Part shown: piece by piece, positions 9,879 through 16,899 of the stretch | How the letters are laid out: the number at the start of each line of letters is the position of its first letter | How positions within the stretch are numbered: position 1 is the first letter of the stretch | Origin: Anaerolineae bacterium | GTDB lineage: Bacteria > Chloroflexota > Anaerolineae > Aggregatilineales > Aggregatilineaceae | Reading direction: 5' to 3' | DNA length: 64,000 bases | NCBI GenBank assembly: GCA_023382715.1 | Contig: JAHDWP010000001.1 | Location: forward strand, 89,371 to 153,370 | Position numbers and translations under genes: made by a program | The notes under the pieces: model-generated | Seen by the model: the letters and a program-made list of their open reading frames with translations, nothing else | Database searches by the model: none | What the model was told of the DNA's origin: nothing

Positions 9879-10787
9879 ATGGCCGCGCTGGGCGAGATCC
9901 TCTACAACATCATCGCGCCGATTCTGCTGGTGGTTGGGGTCGCGTTCCTGGCCGACCGCAAGCTCCAGTTTGACTCGCGGGCGCTGTCGCGCCTGCTGGT
10001 CTATGTCTTCACGCCGTTCCTCATTTTCAAAGGCGTGGCCTATTCCGATCTGAGCGGCGACGAGGCGGGCCAGCTCATCGCCGTGGCCGCGCTGATGTCG
10101 GTGACGGTGGCGGTGGCGGCCTGGCAGGTGGCGCGCCGATCCCGCTTCGACCGGCGGTTGGCGGCGGCGTTCACCCTGAGCGCGACGCTGCTCAACGCGG
10201 GGAACTACGGCCTGCCGCTGAACCGTTTCGCTTTTGGCGCTGCCGGTGAGGAGCGGGCCATCGTTTTCTTCATGACGACTCTGGTCATCTCGTACACGCT
10301 GGGCGTCTTCCTGGCGTCGTTCGGGCGGCTATCTGCGCGGGGGGCGCTGCGCAACGTCCTGACCGTGCCGCTGCCTTACGCGGCGGCGCTGGGGCTGGCG
10401 GTGAATCTGGGAGATGTAGCGCTGCCGCTGCCAGTGGAGCGGGCGGTGCTGTTGCTGGCCGACGCGACGATTCCGGTCATGCTCGTCGTGCTGGGCGCGC
10501 AGCTTTCGCGCGCTTCGGTGCGCGGGCGCATCCAGCCGATCCTGCTGGCGTCCGGGCTGCGCCTGCTGCTCGGCCCGCTGATCGCGGTGGGGCTGGTGGC
10601 GCTGCTGGGCATCTCCGGGCTGACGCGGCAGGTGGTCATCGTGCAGTCGGCCATGCCGACGGCGGTCGTCACGGGCGTGCTGGCGTCTGAGTTTGGGGCG
10701 GATGCCGAGTTCGTCACGGCGACCATCCTGGTCAGCACAATCGCCAGCGTGGTGACATTGACCGTGCTGCTGTCGCTGATCATGTAG
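9879..10787 (+). CDS. AEC-family permease
   Basis: A 302-aa integral membrane protein of the auxin efflux carrier/malate permease type. It has about ten hydrophobic helices, the opening ILYNIIAPILLVVGVAFLADR, LVYVFTPFLIF in the second helix, GNYGLPLNRFAFG in the middle and the closing MPTAVVTGVLASEFGADAEF that is typical of the family. The transported solute cannot be predicted; characterised relatives carry malate, malonate or auxin. It starts 21 bases after pyruvate kinase without a clear ribosome site, so read-through from pyk is plausible. A convergent hairpin follows. Confidence 0.82.
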   Translation: MAALGEILYNIIAPILLVVGVAFLADRKLQFDSRALSRLLVYVFTPFLIFKGVAYSDLSGDEAGQLIAVAALMSVTVAVAAWQVARRSRFDRRLAAAFTLSATLLNAGNYGLPLNRFAFGAAGEERAIVFFMTTLVISYTLGVFLASFGRLSARGALRNVLTVPLPYAAALGLAVNLGDVALPLPVERAVLLLADATIPVMLVVLGAQLSRASVRGRIQPILLASGLRLLLGPLIAVGLVALLGISGLTRQVVIVQSAMPTAVVTGVLASEFGADAEFVTATILVSTIASVVTLTVLLSLIM

Positions 10788-10795
10788 CAGGAAAA

Positions 10796-10823
10796 CAGGG
10801 GCGGGTTTCGGAACTCGCCCCTG
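10796..10823. terminator. Hairpin between convergent genes
   Basis: A 12-bp stem (10796-10807 with 10812-10823, one G-T wobble) closes the tetraloop TCGG. There is no T-run. Its position between convergent stops suggests a two-way terminator or mRNA end. Confidence 0.5.
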
Positions 10824-10866
10824 CAATGTGTGGTTGCCCTGCTATGCCGCGCAGCCGCGCACGCGC

Positions 10867-11421
10867 TCAGTACGGGTCCTCTTCGACAAACTCGACGGCT
10901 TCACCGGTCGCCTCGTGGGAAGGCTCTGCCGGATGCGCGGGCGCAGGCACAGCGCGCGACTGGCGCGGCTGGGCGGCGGTTGCCGGCACCTGGCTCATGG
11001 CGCAGTAGGGGCACAGGTTCCAGGGCAGCTCCAGCAGCTCGCCGCAGTGCGCGCACGGCTTCTTGAGCTTGGTGTGGCAATAGGGGCACACCTGCCATCC
11101 CTCTTTGGCCGGGCGGCCACAGCCGGGGCAGATGGGCCGTTCCTCGATGTTTTGCAGCAGGGCCTCTTCTTCGAGCGAACGCTCATACGACTCGGTGAGC
11201 GTCTCCCGAGGGCGCAGCAATACGTAGATGATGATCCCGAACAGGCCGAGCACGGCGACCATCAGGCTGGCAGCGATGGGGGCCAGCGGATCGCGCGAGC
11301 GCTGGCGGATGTCGCGCCACGTCCACAGGATCAGGCCCAGCCAGGTGGCAGCGATGACCGCCCCGGCGGCGGTGATAGCATAGAGCAGGATGGTGTTGAA
11401 CGCTTCGCGGTCCAGTGACAT
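10867..11421 (-). CDS. Membrane protein with double zinc ribbon
   Basis: A 184-aa protein of unknown function. Two membrane helices span about residues 12-32 and 47-68. A charged helix follows, then two zinc-ribbon modules with four CxxC pairs (CPGCG, CPYCH, CAHCG, CPYCA; about residues 97-145), and a Pro/Ala-rich acidic tail ends in EEDPY. The layout is a membrane-tethered cytoplasmic zinc ribbon. GGAG lies about 8 bases before the ATG. Similar ribbon tails are common on uncharacterised Chloroflexota membrane proteins. No enzymatic motif is seen. Confidence 0.75.
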   Translation of the reverse strand: MSLDREAFNTILLYAITAAGAVIAATWLGLILWTWRDIRQRSRDPLAPIAASLMVAVLGLFGIIIYVLLRPRETLTESYERSLEEEALLQNIEERPICPGCGRPAKEGWQVCPYCHTKLKKPCAHCGELLELPWNLCPYCAMSQVPATAAQPRQSRAVPAPAHPAEPSHEATGEAVEFVEEDPY

Positions 11422-11547
11422 AGCGTTGCTCCGCTGGCAGCGCCGCCGGCGAAAGCTGCTTCACCGGGCGGCCCAGGACGCGGTCAGTATAGCATGGCCG
11501 GGCGATTGCTGCGACGGAGCGATCCGCCTGGAGACAGGTTTTCTCGA

Positions 11548-11630
11548 ACCGCAGAGACGCGGAGGGCGCGGAGAAGAGCCGGTAAACACTCTTGTCTATC
11601 GCTTCTTTGCGCTCTCTGCGCTTCTGCGGT
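11548..11630. repeat. Dispersed CCGCAGAG inverted repeat, copy 1
   Basis: The ends ACCGCAGA (11548-11555) and TCTGCGGT (11623-11630) are inverted, with further loosely paired GCGGAG and CTCTGCGC blocks inside. A related copy sits at 23897-23994. It fills most of the 238-bp gap between two minus-strand genes. A TATACT at 11491-11486 (minus) beside it could serve the zinc-ribbon gene. Confidence 0.7.
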
Positions 11631-11659
11631 GACGCCCTTCCCTACGATGGGACGCCCCA

Positions 11660-12964
11660 TCACCCTTCTGCCGGGGTGACGGCCCCCGCCGGCAGGGTGG
11701 CCACCAACGACACCTCGCTGAGCATCACCTCGTACTCGTGCCCCGAAGCGTAGAACTCCACCTGCTGGATAACGCCAGGGCGCTCGCCTTCCGGCCAGTC
11801 GGTGAACAGATTGCCGGATTCGTAGGTGTACCAGGCCCCTTTGGTGATCTGCTCGTGCGGCTCCCAGCACGAATCGCAGATGCGCCGCCCGCCAGACGCC
11901 GGCTGATATTCGGTGTAGAAGCCGTGATACCAGGTGCGCGTGTTGCCGTCCTGGTCGAGGTAGGTCAGCTTGAGCATGACCGGGCACTCCGACCCGGCGA
12001 TGCCGCAGGCGCTCAGGCTTTGGTGCTGGACGCGCATGGTCACGCGCAGGCGCAGGCTATCATACTGGCGCACATCGAGGCCCTGCGCGCCCTCGCCGAG
12101 CACCTGAATGCAGCCGGTCTTGGCCGGGCCGGGGCTGGGTTGCAGGCGCTTGATGTGGATGGAAGGGCGCCCGTCCACGGTGGGGAAGTCATACACGCCG
12201 CTGGGGGCGTTGGGGAAGCCGGGGTCGGGGGTGTGGGCGCACACCCACTCGGTCGGCCATTCCTGGTTCTGCCCGAACGTGCTGTTGGGCAGCAGATCAA
12301 TGGGCGCGGAGCCGACTTGGATGTCGCCGCTTCCGGCGACGATCTCCCCTTCGGTGCCAGCGGCCAGGTGTTGGGCGGTGGCGTGACGACTCACAAGCAT
12401 GGCGCTGCCGTCGCGCGAGGTCACGCGCAGATAGGCGGTGGTGCTTTCGATCAGGAAGTTGCCCGGCTCGTCAATGCGCGTGGTGCCCAGCGGACTCTCG
12501 ATCTCGATGTGTAGGTGGCGATCCAGCCCGCCCCGGACCCACACTTCCAGGCGGCCAAGCACCCCGGACAGGCGCACCACGTAGGGGTTGTCGCTGAGGC
12601 TGAAGCGCGGGCGAATGGCGCTGCGCAGCGTCGCCACGCTGTCGTTGCGCAGCGTGACGGTGGCGATGATGTCGCCGGAGTACGGGTCGGAGAAGGCGAT
12701 ATAGCCTTGCGAGAGGTTGTCCGTTGTGAGCGTGTTGCTGTGGTTGACGCTGGTGCTGCTCCGCACGGCTTTCTGATCGGCGCTGTCTGGCGCGGCCAGG
12801 GCGACCGTGCCCTGGCCGACGTGCAGCACGGCGTTGAGGCGCGTGGGCGACTCGAAGATCAGCCAGCGCGCGAAGATCACCGTGCCCGTGCACATCAGGA
12901 TGAAGATTGCCAGAGCGCCGAGCATGGTGATCCACGCCATGCGCTGAGGGTTGAACTTGAACAT
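11660..12964 (-). CDS. Membrane-anchored extracellular protein, unknown function
   Basis: A 434-aa protein with one N-terminal anchor (about residues 10-34) and the rest predicted outside the cell. Residues 35-210 are beta-rich and faintly FecR-like (RLEVWVRGG, TTAYLRVTSRDGSAMLVS). Residues 215-425 look like a jelly-roll or carbohydrate-binding module (DLLPNSTFGQNQEW opening, CGIAGSECPVMLKLTYLD). No catalytic motif is seen and the FecR resemblance is weak. It starts 14 bases after the acylphosphatase stop, so the two are probably cotranscribed from the promoter at 13307-13335. Confidence 0.65.
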   Translation of the reverse strand: MFKFNPQRMAWITMLGALAIFILMCTGTVIFARWLIFESPTRLNAVLHVGQGTVALAAPDSADQKAVRSSTSVNHSNTLTTDNLSQGYIAFSDPYSGDIIATVTLRNDSVATLRSAIRPRFSLSDNPYVVRLSGVLGRLEVWVRGGLDRHLHIEIESPLGTTRIDEPGNFLIESTTAYLRVTSRDGSAMLVSRHATAQHLAAGTEGEIVAGSGDIQVGSAPIDLLPNSTFGQNQEWPTEWVCAHTPDPGFPNAPSGVYDFPTVDGRPSIHIKRLQPSPGPAKTGCIQVLGEGAQGLDVRQYDSLRLRVTMRVQHQSLSACGIAGSECPVMLKLTYLDQDGNTRTWYHGFYTEYQPASGGRRICDSCWEPHEQITKGAWYTYESGNLFTDWPEGERPGVIQQVEFYASGHEYEVMLSEVSLVATLPAGAVTPAEG

Positions 12965-12978
12965 GACCCCTCGCCCCG

Positions 12979-13272
12979 TTACCGAACGTGGAAACCGCTG
13001 AATTCGCCGCTTGCCGCGCCGTAGGTGATCTCCACGTGCGTCACCTGGGCGCTGGGCGGCCCCTGGTGCAGGAAGACCTCGAACGATTCGAGGGCGGCGC
13101 GCCGGCCCTCGGCGACCACTTCCACGCTGCCATCCCAGAGGTTGCGCACCCAGCCGGCGAGGCCACGCGCGAGCGCTTCGCGCTGAGTCGTCGCGCGGAA
13201 GTAGACGCCTTGCACGCGCCCTTCAATCACTGCGTGCAGCCTGATCAGTTCACTCTCTGGCGTCTGCGTCAC
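12979..13272 (-). CDS. acyP: Acylphosphatase
   Basis: Small cytoplasmic enzyme that hydrolyses acyl phosphates such as acetyl phosphate. The 97-aa length is typical. The signature GRVQGVYFRATTQREA carries the catalytic Arg, and GLAGWVRNLWDGSVEVVAEG carries the Asn. The start is a GTG, as no in-frame ATG precedes the domain. A consensus-like promoter lies 35-63 bases upstream. Confidence 0.93.
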   Translation of the reverse strand: MTQTPESELIRLHAVIEGRVQGVYFRATTQREALARGLAGWVRNLWDGSVEVVAEGRRAALESFEVFLHQGPPSAQVTHVEITYGAASGEFSGFHVR

Positions 13273-13306
13273 CGCGGGCGTCTCTCTCTGCTATCCTGAC
13301 GCTGCC

Positions 13307-13335
13307 ATTATAGCAAGCCCCCCAACGCCTCACAA
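13307..13335 (-). promoter_or_regulatory. acyP promoter
   Basis: On the minus strand TTGTGA (13335-13330), a 17-bp spacer and TATAAT (13312-13307). The -35 sits inside the loop of the inverted repeat 13316-13352. Confidence 0.75.
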
Positions 13336-13352
13336 TCGCGCGCCGGGGGGCT
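13316..13352 (-). terminator. Inverted repeat downstream of the TPR gene
   Basis: AGCCCCCC and GGGGGGCT form an 8-bp stem with a long loop, followed by TTGCT on the minus strand, 28 bases after the TPR gene stop. It may end that transcript. It overlaps the acyP -35, so readthrough and acyP initiation could interfere. Confidence 0.4.
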
Positions 13353-13380
13353 GTCGCAGATGCCGCCGGGTATGGCGCGG

Positions 13381-13959
13381 TCAGTTGACCGGTGGCGAAG
13401 AAGTGGGCTGGTCGCGCAGTTGCTCGACGCGCTGGCGCATCGCGTGCGCGTCGCCATCATGGGGATTCGACTCGATAGCGAGGGTGAAGGCGGCGTGAGC
13501 GGCGTCCCAGTCGCGCCGGTCAATGAAGATCAGCCCCATGTTGTAGTGCACGTTGGGGTAGGCGGCGTCCAGCTCGATCACGCGCCGGTAGGCGGCCAGC
13601 GCCCGTTCCTGCTTGGTGAGCGTCGAGAGGACGATCTGCCCCAGATAGGCGGCAGCCAGGTTCGACCATACGGCAGGGTTGTCCGGGTCTAGCTCGCTGG
13701 CGCGTTCGAGCAGCGGCACGGCCAGGCGATGCCTGCCGGCCAGGATATACGCGCCGCCCAGGTTGATCAGCACATCCGGATCGTCCGGGTGCAGGTCGTG
13801 GCAACGCCTGAGCAGCGGGAGGGCATCTTCGCCCTGTCCGTTGCTGAGCAGGTGAGCCGCTTGGCGCATCTGGTGGCGGAACTGCTCCTCGGTCAGCCGT
13901 TCCAGAGGCGGGTTGTGCTCGGTGTCGCCGGCAGGTGAGTCGTGTGCAGAATCCGTCAT
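13381..13959 (-). CDS. TPR-repeat protein
   Basis: A 192-aa soluble protein made of about three to four tetratricopeptide repeats between residues 35 and 175 (for example PDVLINLGGAYILAGRHRLA, then PAVWSNLAAAYLG, then PNVHYNMGLIFIDRRDWDAA). Acidic, polar ends flank them. TPR arrays bind other proteins; no partner can be named. GGAG lies 8 bases before the ATG. It follows the HEAT gene by 67 bp on the same strand, so the minus-strand order is rseP, HEAT, TPR. Confidence 0.85.
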   Translation of the reverse strand: MTDSAHDSPAGDTEHNPPLERLTEEQFRHQMRQAAHLLSNGQGEDALPLLRRCHDLHPDDPDVLINLGGAYILAGRHRLAVPLLERASELDPDNPAVWSNLAAAYLGQIVLSTLTKQERALAAYRRVIELDAAYPNVHYNMGLIFIDRRDWDAAHAAFTLAIESNPHDGDAHAMRQRVEQLRDQPTSSPPVN

Positions 13960-14026
13960 CGGGTCTTATCTCCGTGCTGTTCGCCCGGCCAGGTGTGCGC
14001 GGGCAGATGTGCGCGACGCCAGGGGG

Positions 14027-15160
14027 CTAGAAGAGGTCGTCGTCTTCGTCTTCGTCGTCCTCGAAGAAGCCGCGGCCATCGCGCGCGTAGCTGTCTTCAT
14101 CATCCAGGTAGGAAAAGCCGCGCTCGTTCAGCGAGCCGTCGTCATTGAGCAGGTCTTCCTCATCGTCGAGCAGATCGTCTTCGAAGTCGCTGAAGTCGAA
14201 GAGCGGTATGAAGTCTTCGCCGGCCAGCGAGGAAGCGGACTGCGCCTCGGCGACCGCAGCGGCCAGCTCGTCATCTTCCTGAGAAGCGGCCAGGGCCGCC
14301 AACTGATCGAGGGCGCGGTTCGCCTGCTTGCCGCCGATCTCGCCGAGCGCCCAGATCGCCATCTCCTGAATCTCGCGGTCGTCCTCGAAGGCCAGCTCGA
14401 CCAGGCGGGGCACAGCGGGGCGCAGCTCCAGCTCGCCAGCGGCGCGGGCCGCCTCGTAGCGCATCTCCGGGCGCTCGCTGGCCAGCTCGTCCATGATGCG
14501 CGAGGCCCAGCGCTCGTCACACGAGCGGCCCATCGCGAATACGGCACTGACGCGCATAGGCAGCTCGTCGGCATAGTACGCCTGGCGGATAAGCTCGCCC
14601 ACGTCCTCGTGCCCGCAGTTGCCGATGGCCTCCAGGGCGCGCCGGCGCACGTCGAGATCTTCGCCGGGGTTGTTGTGGAGGGCGAAGAGGAGGTCTTGCA
14701 GGCGGACGCTTAGCGCTTCGGGGAGCTTGCCCAGCTCGCCGAGGAGCACGAACTGGCCCAGCGCCCTGGCCGCGGCAGCGCGCACGGCGGCAGTCGGATC
14801 GTTCTGAGCCAAGTCCATCAGGCGCTCGATGACTCGGCGGGGACTGTCCTCAAGGACGCCTTCGATAGCGGCGGCGCGCACGGCGGTGTCCGGATCGTCG
14901 AGCGCGGAGTGGACGATGGCGCTGAAGTCCAGCTCGAAGTTCATCTCAGCGGTTTCGACCAGGCGCGTCACTAGCGCGTGGCGGCGGGCGGCGGGCATCT
15001 CGCCCCACAGCGCGCGGAACTGCGCGTGATACGCGCCGTCGAGGTCGGAGAGCGTGTAGATCGCTTCGGCGGTGAACGATGCGTCTGGATCGCGCAGCAG
15101 GGTGATGGTGCGCTGGAAGCGGGCGTTGCGCTCCTCTTCGTTAGTGGCCCCGTGAATCAT
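14027..15160 (-). CDS. HEAT-repeat protein with acidic tail
   Basis: A 377-aa helical-repeat protein. About six HEAT/PBS-lyase-like repeats run from residue 70 to 285 (DDPDTAVRAAAIEGVLEDS, then NDPTAAVRAAAARALGQF, then REIQEMAIWALGEIGG). The last 70 residues are strongly acidic (FEDDLLDDEEDLLNDD and EDDEDEDDDLF). It starts 24 bases after the rseP stop, so it is probably cotranscribed with the site-2 protease, but a functional link is not known. The acidic tail resembles that of RpoC in this window and may reflect a lineage habit. Confidence 0.8.
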   Translation of the reverse strand: MIHGATNEEERNARFQRTITLLRDPDASFTAEAIYTLSDLDGAYHAQFRALWGEMPAARRHALVTRLVETAEMNFELDFSAIVHSALDDPDTAVRAAAIEGVLEDSPRRVIERLMDLAQNDPTAAVRAAAARALGQFVLLGELGKLPEALSVRLQDLLFALHNNPGEDLDVRRRALEAIGNCGHEDVGELIRQAYYADELPMRVSAVFAMGRSCDERWASRIMDELASERPEMRYEAARAAGELELRPAVPRLVELAFEDDREIQEMAIWALGEIGGKQANRALDQLAALAASQEDDELAAAVAEAQSASSLAGEDFIPLFDFSDFEDDLLDDEEDLLNDDGSLNERGFSYLDDEDSYARDGRGFFEDDEDEDDDLF

Positions 15161-15184
15161 GCTCGCCAGTTCGCTTTCTGTTGG

Positions 15185-16591
15185 CTATTTGAGGCTGTCA
15201 ATGTTGATCGGGTTGAAGATGTCGTTGAGCACGGTGAGAAAGATGAGGCCGAGCAGCAGCATCACGCCGATCAGGTGGATCAGCCCTTCGCGCTCCGGCT
15301 TCATCGGCTTGCCGCGAATGATCTCAATGACCACAAAGAGGATGCGCCCGCCGTCCAGCCCAGGGATGGGCAGCAGGTTGGTGATGCCCAGGGCGACGCT
15401 GATCATCGCGGCGAAGAGCACGATCGGGTACATCTCCCCGTCGTCGAGGCTTTGCTCGAAGATAGGCGCGCCAAGCTGGCCGATGCCTATCGGGCTGACC
15501 GGGCGGGCATTTTCCAGCGCGACATCGCCGCGCACCAGGTCCCGCACGAACTCGGCCATCAGGCGGTGCAGGTCTATGAACTGATCCACGCCGGTGCTGA
15601 TGGCTTCGCCCAGGGGCAGGGCGCGCGTGTAGGTGTGCGCGTTGCGGTTGACCGCCGTCACGCCGATCGCTGACGGCTCCACGCCGGCGATGCCGATGCC
15701 GATGCGCACCACGCCGTTGCTGTCGGCGCGCGGGGTGACGGGCAGGTCGAGCCGCTCGCTGCCGCGCAGGACGGTGATCACGATCTCTTCGCCGCTGTGC
15801 GCCTGGGTGTACTCCTGAAGCTGCTCGATGCTGATGATCTCCAGGCCATCCACCGCTACAATCAGGTCTTCGGGCAGAAAACCGGCGTCGTAGGCGGGCA
15901 TATTGCGCTCGACTGAGTCGATGTAGACGCGCTCAACGACCTGGGCGGACCGGTCGGTCACGGTCAAGGTCGTCTCGAACGTTGCGGCGTCGCGCCTGAT
16001 CTGCAACGTCACTGGCTGATCGGCGTGGCTGGCGACCAGCCGGTTGAACGTATTGGCGGACTCGACCTGCTGCCCGTTGATGGCGGTGATGATGTCACCG
16101 GGTTGCAGCCCGGCCTCTGCCGCTGCTGAGGCAGGTTCTACATCGTAGACGGTGACATCGGCGCGGGCGAAGGGCTGGCCGACCAGGGCGACGAAGATGA
16201 ACAGCAACAGCGCCGCCACGAAGTTGATCCCCGGCCCGCCGATGAGGAAGAGCAACCGCTCCCAGGGCGACGCCTGAAAGACGCTCTTGGGGTTCTGAAT
16301 GCCCCGTTCTTCAATCTCGCGGCGGTCTTCGCTCAGTTCGTCGGGGCTTTTCTGGCGCACGAAGTCTTCGCCGTATGGGCGCACGAAGCCGCCGATGGGC
16401 AGCCAGTTGAGCGTGTAGATCGTGTCCCCTCTGGTGAAGAGCTTCTTGGCGCGCGGCGGGAAGCCGATGCCGAACTCCAGCACGGTGATGCCGACCAGCT
16501 TGGCTCCGATGAAGTGTCCCAGCTCGTGAATGATCACCAGGGGGACCAGGACCAGCACAAACGAGGCCAGCCCCAGCAGGAAATTGTCCAT
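15185..16591 (-). CDS. rseP: RIP metalloprotease RseP (site-2 protease, M50)
   Basis: Intramembrane zinc protease that cleaves anti-sigma factors or signal-peptide remnants inside the membrane. It has 468 aa. The zinc site HELGHFIGAK is near residue 24 in the first helix. Two PDZ domains follow (about 165-240 and 245-325, for example AGLQPGDIITAINGQ). The second metal motif NLLPIPGLDGGRILF is near 405, with a last helix pair after it. GAGGT precedes the ATG. A consensus-like promoter and a terminator-like leader hairpin lie upstream. The HEAT gene follows immediately. Confidence 0.93.
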   Translation of the reverse strand: MDNFLLGLASFVLVLVPLVIIHELGHFIGAKLVGITVLEFGIGFPPRAKKLFTRGDTIYTLNWLPIGGFVRPYGEDFVRQKSPDELSEDRREIEERGIQNPKSVFQASPWERLLFLIGGPGINFVAALLLFIFVALVGQPFARADVTVYDVEPASAAAEAGLQPGDIITAINGQQVESANTFNRLVASHADQPVTLQIRRDAATFETTLTVTDRSAQVVERVYIDSVERNMPAYDAGFLPEDLIVAVDGLEIISIEQLQEYTQAHSGEEIVITVLRGSERLDLPVTPRADSNGVVRIGIGIAGVEPSAIGVTAVNRNAHTYTRALPLGEAISTGVDQFIDLHRLMAEFVRDLVRGDVALENARPVSPIGIGQLGAPIFEQSLDDGEMYPIVLFAAMISVALGITNLLPIPGLDGGRILFVVIEIIRGKPMKPEREGLIHLIGVMLLLGLIFLTVLNDIFNPINIDSLK

Positions 16592-16626
16592 GCACCTACC
16601 TCAGTCTGCTGCTCGCCCAAGCAAAC

Positions 16627-16649
16627 GGGGCGTCGCGCAAGGACGCCCC
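16627..16649 (-). promoter_or_regulatory. Terminator-like hairpin in the rseP leader
   Basis: On the minus strand GGGGCGTC pairs with GACGCCCC around a 7-nt loop, followed by GTTTGCTT. It lies between the rseP promoter (16700-16728) and the rseP ribosome site. It could attenuate transcription or simply protect the 5' end. Confidence 0.45.
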
Positions 16650-16699
16650 CGGTTGGGTCTGCCAGGACGCGCAGCGGGATTGGTTTGTCTTATGGTGAG

Positions 16700-16728
16700 A
16701 TTATAGCTTTCGGGCGGGGTGGTCGCAA
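16700..16728 (-). promoter_or_regulatory. rseP promoter
   Basis: On the minus strand TTGCGA (16728-16723), a 17-bp spacer and TATAAT (16705-16700). The predicted leader is about 100 bases. Confidence 0.75.
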
Positions 16729-16800
16729 GGCTCGTTCGGGTGTGTGCCAGGGCCGGCGCCTCAAATCCCGGTGCCCTGGGGTACCTCGCCCCCGCTCGGC

Positions 16801-16867
16801 GAGTCGCAGTCAACCTTTGCACGCACTCTCCTCGCCGCGCATGAAAGACGAAAAACTGGGTTATAAT
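16801..16867 (+). promoter_or_regulatory. Amidohydrolase promoter with upstream element
   Basis: TATAAT at 16862-16867, within TTATAATATC, lies 33 bases before the start codon. The -35 position is poor. The shared element (GAGTCGCAG, then CAACCTTTGCACGCA) occupies 16801-16825, 61 bp before the -10. Confidence 0.6.
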
Positions 16868-16899
16868 ATCGGGAATCCTACTTTGAAAGGAACGAGATA

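Larger units (their letters stand above)
16592..16899. other. Divergent intergenic region rseP / amidohydrolase
   Basis: 308 bp that holds both divergent promoters and the rseP leader hairpin. A stretch at 16784-16800 resembles the start of the CCTCACCCCCGCTCGGC repeat seen at 33299. No coding sequence is supported. Confidence 0.6.
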
